From contig JAFZUL010000027.1 of NCBI GenBank assembly GCA_017618355.1, positions 1 through 64,000 of the forward strand: 64,000 nucleotides of DNA, written 5' to 3'. The notes beneath the pieces were generated by a model, which searched no databases, was not told the DNA's origin, and saw only the letters and a list, made by a program, of their open reading frames with translations. Position numbers and translations under genes: made by a program. Shown piece after piece: positions 18,201 to 26,284 of the stretch; the stretch's first letter is position 1; every line of letters begins with the position of its first letter. The DNA comes from Muribaculaceae bacterium. Its GTDB lineage: Bacteria > Bacteroidota > Bacteroidia > Bacteroidales > Muribaculaceae.

Positions 18201-18616
18201 ACATCGGCCACACCATCAAGCTTTGCCTTGTCGGCCTTAATGCTTGTGGTAGCACCGGTAAAGAGGCGCTTGTCAACGTTTTGATAACCTGTCACAACCA
18301 CCTCTTGAAGAGTAGTCTTCTCGTCGGTGGTCAAGACAATCCTCATCTCACCCGAGGTGACCTGTACATCGGCTTCGGCAAGACCTACCGAGCTCACAAG
18401 GATGTGGCTCTTTGATGAAGCAACGGTTAAAGTAAACTTACCGTCAAAGTCGGTAGATGTACCATTGCTTGGTTTTGCTTTTTCCTTCACATGAGCACCA
18501 ATAACGGGTTCATTGTCCTCGGCCGAAATAACGACACCTGTCACCTTGAACTGTGCGCTCGAGGTGAGAGACACCAATATTGCAGCCGTCAGCAATAAAA
18601 GTTTTTTAAGACTCAT
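15257..18616 (-). CDS. SusC/RagA-family TonB-linked outer membrane transporter
   Basis: A 1119-residue protein read from MSLKKLLLL; an ATG two codons upstream (18622) is an alternative. After the signal peptide (to ~22) comes a carboxypeptidase-regulatory-like domain (FKVTGVVISAEDNEPVIGAH, ~25-105), a TonB-interaction stretch TLQEVVVTGYQNVDKR, a plug domain (~115-240; ALEGRAAGVSVQNVSG, KIRVRGATSIYGSSKPLWVV, GSATSIYGARAMAGVIVVTT) and a ~22-stranded barrel ending in FTLTLRLGL. SusC proteins import ligands across the outer membrane with energy from TonB/ExbBD. It heads a four-gene operon. The leader of over 200 nt contains a long hairpin. Confidence 0.95.
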   Translation of the reverse strand: MSLKKLLLLTAAILVSLTSSAQFKVTGVVISAEDNEPVIGAHVKEKAKPSNGTSTDFDGKFTLTVASSKSHILVSSVGLAEADVQVTSGEMRIVLTTDEKTTLQEVVVTGYQNVDKRLFTGATTSIKADKAKLDGVADVSRALEGRAAGVSVQNVSGTFGTAPKIRVRGATSIYGSSKPLWVVDGVILEDNVELDADALSSGDATTLIASAIAGINADDIESFQILKDGSATSIYGARAMAGVIVVTTKQGRSGSASINYTGEFTYRLKPMYREFNISNSQEQMGIYKELEAKGWLSFAGLANSSSSGIYGTMYKLMDQYDPATGFGLPNTLAAKNAYLREAEFRNTDWFDLLFKSNVSQNHAISISGGTDKARFYTSASIMYDPGWTMQSEVQRYTFNANASYDLSKTLTIKLLTSDSYRKQRAPGTLSQDVDVVNGVYSRSFDINPYSYALNTSRVADPNATYTRNYAAFNIFHELDQNYIDLGVTDLKFQGELTWKPIRGLELKGLASYRYNTSTTNHYVKDDSNQANAYRAGIDPENATIRASNTYLYTDPDEESALPVTVLPKGGILFHDVNSMSQLDLRAQAQYNKSFNDTHLINLLAGYELSKIERHAESFEGWGIVYENGNIPFLDKNLFKQQVEENHNYYSEAWRYGRNMAYYAMGSYSYAGRYILTGTFRYEGSNKLGKAKKSRWLPTWNISGAWNASEENFFRNAAFNKNGIWTYAKLRLSYSLTADAGPSSVSNALPQFYPDKPWRLVPEDAEMDLYLYNIANEELTYEKKHEFDVGVDLGFYNNRINLVFDWYKRNNFDLIGRVYTEGVGGVTSKMANVASMASHGVEFTLSTSNFQAIKPGDFEWSTDFTFSYAKNKITDLVSRSRIIDLVPGTGFALQGYPVRAIFSIPFAGLNEEGLPTFYDENGDVTVDGIYFQQFENLDFLKYEGPVDPIYTGGLGNNFSWKGFHLNLFLTYSFGNKLRLPADFSYAYGDMTANSREMKNRWVVPGDEAYTDIPTIASTRQYMNWGGNSLSIAYSSYNYSTVRIAKGDFIRLKEVSLTYDLPAKALKALRLNTASVKLSTTNLCLLYADKKLNGQDPEFFNSGGVAAPTPKQFTLTLRLGL

Positions 18617-18735
18617 AAGCATTGAAAAAAAGATTAATAATTTATTTAGTTTAAGTTTTTCTCATGTTAAGCAGTAACAAGCCGCCTAGAAAGTTAATTT
18701 CATGGATAAAGACCACAATTGTCCACCATCTATTA

Positions 18736-18801
18736 CCCTTTAATTGACTGAAAAACAATAGAGCAAGAAGGTGTGCGTCGCATCTTCAACCAACTAAAGG
18801 G
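18736..18801 (-). promoter_or_regulatory. Structured leader hairpin upstream of SusC
   Basis: On the minus strand CCCTTTAGTTG (18801-18791) can pair over 11 bp (one G-U) with CAATTAAAGGG (18746-18736), enclosing an inner TGCG..CGCA/GAAG..CTTC hairpin. It lies in the 5' leader about 120-185 nt before the SusC start. A near-consensus -7 box (TTTCTTTG, around 18830) lies just upstream. The rest of the 350-bp gap 18617-18970 is AT-rich without a gene. Confidence 0.4.
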
Positions 18802-18970
18802 CTTTAATGCTTAATTTATTAAGGTGCAAAGAAACAATTTTTTTTTGAATTATGCCAATTTTTTACTGTTAAAATTAAACGATTGCACAAAAAATATTGA
18901 CATAAGATAGGCAATGAATGATAAAAAATACACGTTCACTGAATTTTACATTCCTTTTTTCTATATGCAT

Positions 18971-18999
18971 AAAAAATCGCCCCTAAGAGACTTAGGACG
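18971..18999 (-). terminator. Terminator downstream of thioredoxin-like gene
   Basis: On the minus strand CGTCCTAAG-TCT-CTTAGGGGCG forms a hairpin followed by ATTTTTT. It ends the transcript of the gene at 19101-19583. Confidence 0.7.
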
Positions 19000-19100
19000 A
19001 TTCGGAATCGTTGCGATTGCAAAAACAAGTCGAAGACTTGATTCTGTGCGAAACACCTTGTGCGGCCCATAGAAGTGGGACGCACTGGGTGACAACCTCA

Positions 19101-19583
19101 TCATTTGACGAGGCGATCAATGTCTTGGTCGGTGGGATTGACGGCGATGACCGTCCCCGACGGATTGATGAGATAGGTGTTATACTGCTGTTTCTGCCCC
19201 CACTTCTGCTCAAAAACTGAGCGGTCTTGGCGCTCACAGTAGTACTGCGACGACGTTTCGAGGCTGTCAGCAGTCACCAGCTCGGTGAAAAGTGTACTGC
19301 TGCGGTCGAAATTCACCGACAGCGGCACCACATTTGCCGACTTCGAGGCATAGCGGTCATACTTGATGTTGTCAAGCCTGGAAACGACATCGGCCGACGA
19401 CCAGAGCGTGAGCAACACATACTTTCCGCGAAACTGGCTCAACGACACCACACCATCGGCGTTGCTAATGGTGAAATCGCCTGCCGAAGTGCCTACGATG
19501 CCACCTTTTCCTTTGTTGCTGCTGGCCGAAGTGAACAACACCACAACAACTAGAGTAGCCAATATAAAAAATACTTTCTTCAT
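19101..19583 (-). CDS. Secreted thioredoxin-fold protein lacking CxxC
   Basis: A 160-residue protein with an N-terminal signal peptide or anchor (MKKVFFILATLVVVVLFTSA). The body reads like TlpA/AhpC-type thioredoxin folds: GTSAGDFTISNADGVVSLSQ, FRGKYVLLTLWSS, VVPLSVNFDRS, YNTYLINPSGTVIAVNP with the cis-proline region. At the position of the active-site CxxC the sequence is SSAD, so thiol redox chemistry is not expected; the only cysteine is in YYCERQDRSVF. It may be a structural or binding derivative. It has its own terminator and stands alone between the SusC operon and a beta-barrel gene. Confidence 0.7.
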   Translation of the reverse strand: MKKVFFILATLVVVVLFTSASSNKGKGGIVGTSAGDFTISNADGVVSLSQFRGKYVLLTLWSSADVVSRLDNIKYDRYASKSANVVPLSVNFDRSSTLFTELVTADSLETSSQYYCERQDRSVFEQKWGQKQQYNTYLINPSGTVIAVNPTDQDIDRLVK

Positions 19584-19744
19584 GTTTAAACTTTTTCTTT
19601 AAACCAGTTTCTCAAACGCGCTGACAAAGAAACGCTTTGCGCATAATGAGAGATAACTTCAAGTGCAACCCTACTGTTGAGGTGCACTAAAATTGTAATT
19701 CCACATTGGATAGGTCCACTAGACGGGGACTCCGCCGCCGTCAC

Positions 19745-20215
19745 CTAGAACTTGTAAACAGCGCCAAGGCTGAAGACAGCCTGGTCGATGGTGCTCACGA
19801 TGGAGTATTTGAACTCGGCATTTACCCTCCAACGCTCATTCACGTCATATTCACAACCACCACCCAGGTTCAAGCCGAAGCGGGAGATAGAGTCGTCAAC
19901 ATCGGTGTAGCTCTTGTTCACCACGGTGAGACCGGCAAGAGGATAGGCGCGGAACTTCTCAGTAATGTCGAAGAGATAATGGGCATTGGCGTTCAAGTCC
20001 CACATTCTGAAGCCTTTGTTCTGGAAATAGTAGTTGAACGAAGCCTCACCACGCAGGTGCTCGAGGATGCCATACTGGAACTTAGCGCCCAGGCCCACCG
20101 AGTTGATCTCGGTGCCGTAGAGCAGGTTAGCACCCACTGCCATCTCACCCTTCTGAGCCGATGCTGTTGCAACGCCCATCAGAGCCACTATCACTATAGC
20201 AAGTAATTTCTTCAT
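19745..20215 (-). CDS. Small outer membrane beta-barrel protein
   Basis: A 156-residue protein with a signal peptide ending ATASA. The mature part has alternating aromatic/hydrophobic strands (EMAVGANLLYGTEINSVGLG, AKFQYGILEHLRGEASFNYY, AHYLFDITEKFRAYPLAGLT, FGLNLGGGCEYDVNERWRVN) and ends in a terminal phenylalanine (LGAVYKF), as expected for an eight-stranded OmpA/OmpX-like porin-family barrel. The gap 19584-19744 upstream of the thioredoxin-like gene shows nothing recognisable. Its role (adhesion, envelope stability) cannot be assigned. Confidence 0.8.
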   Translation of the reverse strand: MKKLLAIVIVALMGVATASAQKGEMAVGANLLYGTEINSVGLGAKFQYGILEHLRGEASFNYYFQNKGFRMWDLNANAHYLFDITEKFRAYPLAGLTVVNKSYTDVDDSISRFGLNLGGGCEYDVNERWRVNAEFKYSIVSTIDQAVFSLGAVYKF

Positions 20216-20282
20216 ATTATTGTCGTTATTTTGTTTTTTACTAAATATGCTAACGTGAAAAACGGCAATTTATTACACTGCC

Positions 20283-21599
20283 TTAACGGCGGCGACCGGC
20301 GCGCATGAGCTGTTTGGGACTCATGTTGCTCATCTTGTGCATTGCCTTGCGGGTCTGATCAAACTGCGTAAGCAGACGGTTTACCTCCTGGATGTTGGTA
20401 CCGCTACCGCGCGCAATGCGCTGACGGCGAGAGCCATTAATCACCTCGGGATGCTCGCGCTCATAGGGTGTCATGGAGTGGATAATGGCCTCAATACCCT
20501 TGAAGGCATCGTCGCTGATGTCCACGTCCTTGATGGCCTTGCCCACGCCAGGAATCATCGAGGCCAGGTCTTTTAGATGGCCCATCTTCTTGATTTTTGA
20601 GATTTGCGAGAGGAAATCGTTGAAATCAAACTTGTTTTTGGCAATCCTCTTCTGCAACTCGCGGGCCTGCTCCTCATCATACTGCTGCTGCATGCGGTCG
20701 ACGAGCGACACGATATCACCCATGTTAAGGATGCGGTCGGCCATACCAGCGGGACGGAACGGGTCGATGGCTTCCATCTTCTCGCCAGTACCGACCCACT
20801 TGATGGGCTTATTGACAACGCTACGGATTGAGAGGGCAGCACCACCGCGTGTGTCACCGTCGAGCTTGGTAAGTACCACGCCGTCGAAGTCGAGGCGGTC
20901 GTTGAAGGCCTTAGCGGTGTTCACCGCGTCTTGACCAGTCATCGAGTCAACAACAAAGAGGGTCTCATTAGGATTGATAGCGTCTTTTATCGCCTTGATT
21001 TCCTGCATCATCTGCTCATCTACGGCAAGACGACCAGCGGTATCGACGATTACCACGCCATAGCCTTTAACCTTGGCATCGGCAATGGCGTGCTGGGCAA
21101 TCTCCACGGGGTTCTGGTTCTCCGGCTCGCTATACACTGGCACGCCAATCTGCTCGCCCAGCACCTTGAGCTGCTCGATAGCGGCAGGACGATACACGTC
21201 ACAAGCCACCAGCAACGGATGACGCTTGATGAGGCGGTTGGCAAGCTTGCCCGAGAAAGTGGTCTTACCCGAACCTTGCAGACCCGACATGAGAATCACG
21301 GCAGGATGGCCCTCCACATTAAACGGCGCTTGCTCGCCACCCATGAGCTCGGTAAGCTCATCGTGTACTATCTTAATCATCAACTCCTTCGGTTTGAGGG
21401 AGTTGATAACGTTTTGACCTATGGCTTTCTCCTTCACAGTGTCGGTGAAGGTCTTAGCAACTTTGTAGTTGACATCGGCCTCGATAAGGGTGCGGCGCAC
21501 CTCTTTTAAAGTCTCGGCGATATTGATTTCGGTGATGCGGCCTTCGCCTTTCAGCACCTTAAACGCGCGTTCTAATCTTTCGCTTAGATTTTCAAACAT
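20283..21599 (-). CDS. ffh: Signal recognition particle GTPase Ffh
   Basis: A 438-residue protein, the usual Ffh length. The N domain (MFENLSERLERAFKVLKGEG) precedes the G domain with G1 GLQGSGKTTFSGKLA (~107), DVYRPAAIEQL, DTAGRL, TKLDGDTRGGAALS and GTGEKMEAIDPFRP; the methionine-rich M domain follows (~330-438), with RIARGSGTNIQEVNRLL, the RNA-binding motif, and a C-terminal MSNMSPKQLMRAGRRR. Ffh with 4.5S RNA delivers nascent membrane proteins to FtsY and the Sec translocon. The panD gene lies 74 bp upstream on the same strand, so the three may share a transcript. Confidence 0.97.
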   Translation of the reverse strand: MFENLSERLERAFKVLKGEGRITEINIAETLKEVRRTLIEADVNYKVAKTFTDTVKEKAIGQNVINSLKPKELMIKIVHDELTELMGGEQAPFNVEGHPAVILMSGLQGSGKTTFSGKLANRLIKRHPLLVACDVYRPAAIEQLKVLGEQIGVPVYSEPENQNPVEIAQHAIADAKVKGYGVVIVDTAGRLAVDEQMMQEIKAIKDAINPNETLFVVDSMTGQDAVNTAKAFNDRLDFDGVVLTKLDGDTRGGAALSIRSVVNKPIKWVGTGEKMEAIDPFRPAGMADRILNMGDIVSLVDRMQQQYDEEQARELQKRIAKNKFDFNDFLSQISKIKKMGHLKDLASMIPGVGKAIKDVDISDDAFKGIEAIIHSMTPYEREHPEVINGSRRQRIARGSGTNIQEVNRLLTQFDQTRKAMHKMSNMSPKQLMRAGRRR

Positions 21600-21673
21600 A
21601 TATATTTGTGAGTGTTAATTTTTTATGGGCAAGAAGTTCTAGAAGTCCTAGAAGTTAACAAAACTATAAACTA

Positions 21674-22024
21674 TTAAATCAATTTATTAGTGGTCGTGTC
21701 GGGGAAAACCACCATTGGTTTGAAGCCCTTGGCCTCCTCGGGGGTCATCAGGGCATACGACATTATTATCACAACATCGCCCGGTTGCACTTTGCGGGCA
21801 GCAGCGCCGTTGAGGCACACCTCGCCTTTGCCTCGCTCGCCAGGAATCACGTAGGTGTCAAGGCGCTCGCCGTTGTTGTTGTCAACTATGAACACACGCT
21901 CCCCCTCCATGATACCAGCTGCATCGAGCAGGTCCTGGTCGATGGTGATGCTGCCAATGTAGTCAAGGTTTGCACCAGTAACGGTGACACGATGAATCTT
22001 GGATTTTACAACTTGAATGAACAT
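21674..22024 (-). CDS. panD: Aspartate 1-decarboxylase (PanD)
   Basis: A 116-residue pyruvoyl enzyme, near the usual length. Key residues are K9, Y22 and the self-cleavage site G24-S25 (YIGSITID), where the proenzyme splits to give the pyruvoyl group; [27 protein letters not shown] is also conserved. It converts L-aspartate to beta-alanine, which PanC, encoded 63 bp upstream on the same strand, joins to pantoate. The panC-panD order indicates a pantothenate operon. Confidence 0.96.
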   Translation of the reverse strand: MFIQVVKSKIHRVTVTGANLDYIGSITIDQDLLDAAGIMEGERVFIVDNNNGERLDTYVIPGERGKGEVCLNGAAARKVQPGDVVIIMSYALMTPEEAKGFKPMVVFPDTTTNKLI

Positions 22025-22087
22025 AGCGCAAAATATTTAAGAATTAATAATGTGTTTCACATCTGCGTTAGCAAAAAGCGTGCCACA

Positions 22088-22945
22088 TTACAAATTTTCG
22101 GGCTTCTTGTAGGTAATGTTGTCGATTTCGCGCACATCGCCGCAGTAAACGGTGATGCAGCCCACTATGTAATCGCTTTCGTCCCAATCAATTACTGGTT
22201 GCAGCGTGATGCCATCGCAAATCGAGAAATATTCCACGTCCATCTCGGGATAAGCGTTAAGCGTGGCCACCACCCAGTCGTGGGTCTGCTCAACAGTGTG
22301 ATCCTCGGCAAACGCTACGCTGTCGCACAACACTCGGTAGATATTTGGAGCTATTTTGCGTACCAGCGGAGTGAGGCGCACGTTGCGGCTGCTCTTGGCA
22401 AGACCATCGGCCTCGCGGATGCAAGGGCAAGTCACAATCTCCAAATCAAAGCCCAGCTGCTTAATCATCGCGCGGATAACGGCAATCTGCTGGAAGTCCT
22501 TCTCGCCAAAGTAGGCGCGAGTAGGCTCTACCATCATGAAGAGTTTGCTCACAATCTGGCACACGCCATTGAAATGGCCTGGGCGCATGGCACCCTCCAT
22601 AACCTCGGCAACGGGACCGAGCTTAAACACGCGGGTGTCGGGCTCAGGATAGATTTCTTCAACAGTGGGCATGAAGGCGATGTCAACGCCACAGCGCTCG
22701 AGCAGTGCGGCATCGGCCTCGGCAGTGCGCGGATAGGTGCGCAAGTCCTCCTTGTTATTAAATTGTGTGGGGTTGAGAAAAACGCTCACCACCACAATGT
22801 CATTCTCTCGGCGCGCACGCTCCACCAGCGACTGATGGCCCTCGTGCAACGCACCCATCGTGGGCACCAGACCTATCGTCTTGCCCGCACCACGAAACGT
22901 TTCGACCTGCTTTCTCAGCTCATCGACTTTACTTATTATTTTCAT
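22088..22945 (-). CDS. panC: Pantoate--beta-alanine ligase (PanC)
   Basis: A 285-residue enzyme read from [10 protein letters not shown]; an upstream in-frame ATG at 23020 would add residues encoded by a dispersed repeat and by the promoter, so it is rejected. Family motifs are [14 protein letters not shown] (28-41, adenylation HIGH-like), [39 protein letters not shown] and SSRNVRLTP. It condenses D-pantoate and beta-alanine with ATP to make pantothenate, the coenzyme A precursor. PanD, which makes beta-alanine, follows on the same strand. Confidence 0.96.
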   Translation of the reverse strand: MKIISKVDELRKQVETFRGAGKTIGLVPTMGALHEGHQSLVERARRENDIVVVSVFLNPTQFNNKEDLRTYPRTAEADAALLERCGVDIAFMPTVEEIYPEPDTRVFKLGPVAEVMEGAMRPGHFNGVCQIVSKLFMMVEPTRAYFGEKDFQQIAVIRAMIKQLGFDLEIVTCPCIREADGLAKSSRNVRLTPLVRKIAPNIYRVLCDSVAFAEDHTVEQTHDWVVATLNAYPEMDVEYFSICDGITLQPVIDWDESDYIVGCITVYCGDVREIDNITYKKPENL

Positions 22946-22976
22946 TGTAATTACAAGATGATTTCGAAATCGGGTG

Positions 22977-22984
22977 CAAAGATA
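22977..22984 (-). promoter_or_regulatory. -7 element of panC-panD
   Basis: TATCTTTG on the minus strand, 31 bp upstream of the ATG at 22945; it lies inside the longer alternative frame and therefore supports the shorter PanC start. Confidence 0.6.
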
Positions 22985-22990
22985 GACAAA

Positions 22991-23026
22991 ATAATTCATA
23001 ATGCACAATTCATAATGCATAATTAA
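22991..23026. repeat. Dispersed TGCATAATG-type short repeat
   Basis: AATTCATAATGCACAATTCA continues into TAATGCATAATTAATG. Similar strings occur at 8004-8036, 42576-42595 and 54741-54763, so this is an interspersed short repeat rather than gene sequence. Confidence 0.5.
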
Positions 23027-23142
23027 TGAAATTCATGCGAAACTTAATTAAAAGCAACAATCAAAGATGGCTTTTCTGATTTTTCAAAGGCTTTGGATGG
23101 ACCGCTTTTTGATTTTTCCTTCCCTTTACAGCAGTTTAATTT

Positions 23143-23174
23143 TTTGGTGATTTAGGAAAAAAATTGTATTTTTG
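23143..23174 (+). promoter_or_regulatory. Consensus promoter abutting phosphatase start codon
   Basis: TTTG (23143-23146), exactly 20 bp, TATTTTTG (23167-23174). The -7 box ends 4 bp before the ATG at 23179, so the transcript should have almost no leader. Confidence 0.75.
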
Positions 23175-23178
23175 CGAC

Positions 23179-23664
23179 ATGAAAAAAATCAAGATACTCT
23201 TCGTGTGCTTGGGAAACATCTGCCGGTCGCCGGCAGGGGAAGGGGTGATGCAGAGGCTCGTTGAGGAGCGCGGACTTGCTCATCGCTTCGAGATAGACTC
23301 AGCGGGGACTTACAGCGGCCATCAGGGACAACTTCCTGACCCTCGAATGCGCCGCCATGCTAGCCGCCGCGGCTATAATCTCACTCACCGCGCCCGCCCC
23401 ATCACAAGCGACGATTTCGAGCACTTCGACATCATCGTCGCCATGGACGAGAGCAACCGCCGCAACCTTATGTATCTTGCAGCTTCGCCCGAGCAGCAGG
23501 CAAAAATCGTGATGCTAGGCAACTACATCGTGAAGCTGCGCGCCCACTACGATTACGTCCCCGACCCTTACTACAAAGGCGCCGAGGGCTTTGAACTGGC
23601 TCTTGACCTGCTCGAGGATTCCTGCGAAAATCTTCTTAACGACATTATCAACAACAAACTATAG
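23179..23664 (+). CDS. Low-molecular-weight protein-tyrosine phosphatase
   Basis: A 161-residue cytosolic phosphatase. The signature C-x5-R-S (CLGNICRSPAGEG, catalytic C10 and R16) lies at the N-terminus, and the general-acid aspartate is in VPDPYYKGAEGFE (~128). It starts at the ATG directly after the promoter; a TTG five codons upstream is inside the promoter and is rejected. LMW phosphatases often counter tyrosine kinases that control polysaccharide export, but no such kinase is in this window. The GH20 gene starts 5 bp after the stop, so the two are likely co-transcribed. Confidence 0.92.
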   Translation: MKKIKILFVCLGNICRSPAGEGVMQRLVEERGLAHRFEIDSAGTYSGHQGQLPDPRMRRHASRRGYNLTHRARPITSDDFEHFDIIVAMDESNRRNLMYLAASPEQQAKIVMLGNYIVKLRAHYDYVPDPYYKGAEGFELALDLLEDSCENLLNDIINNKL

Positions 23665-23669
23665 AATCA

Positions 23670-26132
23670 ATGAAAACACTAAGCATCAAAGCTATGCTCA
23701 TTGCAGCGATTATGACTATAACAGGACTTGCTGCTATAGCGCAGTCGCCAATCGCCGTACGTTGGGACATGGGCAAGAACGACGCCAAACCAGGCTACTA
23801 CAGCTCGCGTTTTGTCATCACGAACATAAGCGGAAAGCCGCTGGGGGGCAACTGGATGTTCTTTTTCAACCAGTTTTCACGTCAGACAGAGCTCTCCCCC
23901 ACTAGCCCCGTTGACGTCAAAGAAATCTCTACCACCTATTATCAGGTGAAGCCCAACGAACGCTATACGACCCTTGCCCCTGACGACTCGCTGGTTATAG
24001 ACCTGATGATGAAGGGCAAATTCGTAAACCTGTGGTATGCCCCTAATGGTGGGCATGTGGTGCTTGATGGCGACACCCACCACCCCATTGCTGTGACTAT
24101 TGAGCGCAGCGAACTCAAGGAGCCATGCCAGTGGAGCGCCACTACCGACTACCCCGACGGAGCATTCGTTTATAGTATAAATGAGGAATTACAAAACGGT
24201 TTCATCGATAAGAATCCCTTCCACATCCTGCCCACGCCCAAACAGGTGACAGTCAATGAAAACAGTGCCGAAGTTAGGATTCCAAATCTAGTCTCGTTCA
24301 AGGCTCCGCCATTCTTCAAGAGCCGTAAACACGACATTGGCAAAGTGAGAAATTTTCTCTCGCAAAATCTGCAAATATATGGCATCCACATTATGAGAGA
24401 ATGTCCCTTTGTGATTGAGGCAAGAATTGACAACACACTAAGCACCAACCGTGAGCACTACGAACTGGAGGTAACCGATTCGTGCATTGTCATCACTGGC
24501 GTGAGCGACGTGGCGCTGCTAAACGGCGCTAAGACCCTTGTCGCCGCGCTTAGCCACTCCAAACGCAACACGTTGCCACAGGGTAAGATAGTTGATGAGT
24601 CCGACTTCGCCTACCGTGGCTTTATGGCCGATATCGCCCGCAATTTCTATGGTCTCGACGAACTGAAGAAACTCGTTGACCTGCTGGCTCTTTACAAAAT
24701 CAACATCATCCAATTCCACTTTGCCGACGATGAAGCGTGGCGACTCGAGATTCCAGGCCTGCCCGAACTCACTCAACTGGCATCACGGCGCGGCTGCACA
24801 CTCAACGAGTTGGAAGACGGCTTCCTTGCGCAGATTTTTGACGGCAACGGCAATCCTAACGACCTGAGCCAAAGCGCCAACGGTTTTCTTACCCGTGGGC
24901 AGTTCATCGAGTTTCTACGCTATGCCAATGACCGTGGCATCAAGATTATTCCCGAAATCGACACCCCAGGACATTCTCGCGCAGCCATCGTGGCAATGAA
25001 ATACCGCTATAACAATCTTGCTCCCACCAACCTTAAGAAAGCACAGGAATTCATGCTATGGGACCCTGATGACAAGGGTGGATACCAGTCGGTACAAGCC
25101 TACGCCAACAACGTGCTGAACCCAGCGCAAGAAGGCACATATCGCTTTATTGGCAAGGTGGTTGGCGAACTCGAGAGGATGTATCGCGCAGCCGGCTTAA
25201 AACTTGACATCGTGCATCTGGGCGGCGACGAAGTGGCAAACCATTGCTGGGACAACAGCCCTGCAGTGAAGACCCTTATGGCAAAGAAGAACATGAAAGA
25301 CACCCACGCCATGATGGAGCACTACATCGACCGTGTGAGCGAGATGCTAATCAAGCGCGGCATCAAGATTGAAGGTTGGCAGGAAGTGGCTCTGAATCAT
25401 AGCGATGACTTCAACAAGCGTGTGGCGCCACGATTTGCGGGCGTTAACGCATGGAGCACCATTGGCAGCCGCATCGAGGTGCCTTACAAAGTCGCAAACG
25501 CCGGCTACCCCACCATTCTCTCCAACGTGGACAACTTCTACATGGACATGGGCTACAGCATGCACCAGTATGAGCAAGGTCTGCACTGGGGAGGCTCGGT
25601 CAACGAGTTTGACTCTTGGCGCGCTCAACCCTGGAACCTCTATGGAGACAAGGCTGAGGGTAAGACACCGCTCACACGTCGCGACAACATCATAGGCGTG
25701 CAAGCGCAGCTCTGGGGCGAGACCCTGCGCAACTTCAACGAAGTGGAACGCCTGCTCATCCCCAAAATTTTCGGTGTTGCCGAACGAGGTTGGAACTCCA
25801 CACCACAATGGGCTGGCGACGAGACGTCAATGAAGCACGCTATGGCCGACTACAACATGAATATTGGCTACTGGGAATTGCCAATCCTCAACAAGCGCGG
25901 CTACGACTTCCACATCGCCCAGCCAGGCATCATTGTCAAAGACGGCATGCTGCTCGCCAATGCCCAATACCGCTCGGCCGAGGTGCGCTACACCTTCGAT
26001 GGCAGCGAACCAACATTCACCTCGCCAATCTGGACATCCCCAGTGAAAGTCCCTGACGACTGCAAACTGATAAAAGCCAAAGCATTCTACCTCGGCAAGC
26101 AAAGTGTCACAACATATTTATTCATTAAGTAA
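23670..26132 (+). CDS. Secreted GH20 beta-N-acetylhexosaminidase
   Basis: An 820-residue exported enzyme (signal peptide to about residue 25, AAIAQS). Domains in order: a CHB_HEX carbohydrate-binding domain (~27-165; IAVRWDMGKNDAKPGYYSSR), a GH20b alpha/beta domain (~180-310), the catalytic GH20 barrel (~315-700) with YRGFMADIARNFYG, the catalytic Asp-Glu pair in HLGGDE (~516), and WGETLRNF, and a C-terminal CHB_HEX_C-like domain (~740-820; VRYTFDGSEPTFTSPIW). It removes terminal GlcNAc or GalNAc from chito-oligosaccharides, glycoproteins or mucins in the periplasm or at the surface. It follows the phosphatase gene by 5 bp. Confidence 0.93.
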   Translation: MKTLSIKAMLIAAIMTITGLAAIAQSPIAVRWDMGKNDAKPGYYSSRFVITNISGKPLGGNWMFFFNQFSRQTELSPTSPVDVKEISTTYYQVKPNERYTTLAPDDSLVIDLMMKGKFVNLWYAPNGGHVVLDGDTHHPIAVTIERSELKEPCQWSATTDYPDGAFVYSINEELQNGFIDKNPFHILPTPKQVTVNENSAEVRIPNLVSFKAPPFFKSRKHDIGKVRNFLSQNLQIYGIHIMRECPFVIEARIDNTLSTNREHYELEVTDSCIVITGVSDVALLNGAKTLVAALSHSKRNTLPQGKIVDESDFAYRGFMADIARNFYGLDELKKLVDLLALYKINIIQFHFADDEAWRLEIPGLPELTQLASRRGCTLNELEDGFLAQIFDGNGNPNDLSQSANGFLTRGQFIEFLRYANDRGIKIIPEIDTPGHSRAAIVAMKYRYNNLAPTNLKKAQEFMLWDPDDKGGYQSVQAYANNVLNPAQEGTYRFIGKVVGELERMYRAAGLKLDIVHLGGDEVANHCWDNSPAVKTLMAKKNMKDTHAMMEHYIDRVSEMLIKRGIKIEGWQEVALNHSDDFNKRVAPRFAGVNAWSTIGSRIEVPYKVANAGYPTILSNVDNFYMDMGYSMHQYEQGLHWGGSVNEFDSWRAQPWNLYGDKAEGKTPLTRRDNIIGVQAQLWGETLRNFNEVERLLIPKIFGVAERGWNSTPQWAGDETSMKHAMADYNMNIGYWELPILNKRGYDFHIAQPGIIVKDGMLLANAQYRSAEVRYTFDGSEPTFTSPIWTSPVKVPDDCKLIKAKAFYLGKQSVTTYLFIK

Positions 26133-26171
26133 GAGACAACGTTAAAAAAATGTTATTTTTTTCCAAATAAT

Positions 26172-26202
26172 TTTGTTATATTATTATAGTAATATATTTT
26201 TG
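26172..26202 (+). promoter_or_regulatory. Promoter of modular secreted protein
   Basis: TTTG (26172-26175), 19 bp, TATTTTTG (26195-26202), in a very AT-rich intergenic stretch; it would leave an ~80-nt leader before the ATG at 26285. Confidence 0.7.
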
Positions 26203-26284
26203 TGAGTTGAATTGCAATAATAGACAAAACATTTTAACCGAGATATAATTAACTTTTTATTATTAACTAAAATTCATCAGAATT

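Noticed and set aside
18617..18970. Cobalamin or other known riboswitch before SusC
   Set aside because: No conserved riboswitch core could be recognised; only a generic hairpin is supported.
22946..23020. Longer PanC start
   Set aside because: The added residues are coded by a dispersed repeat and overlap the promoter; family members start at MKII-type sequence.
21785..23026. Plus-strand open frame of 413 codons
   Set aside because: Antisense to panD and panC, both with complete family motifs.
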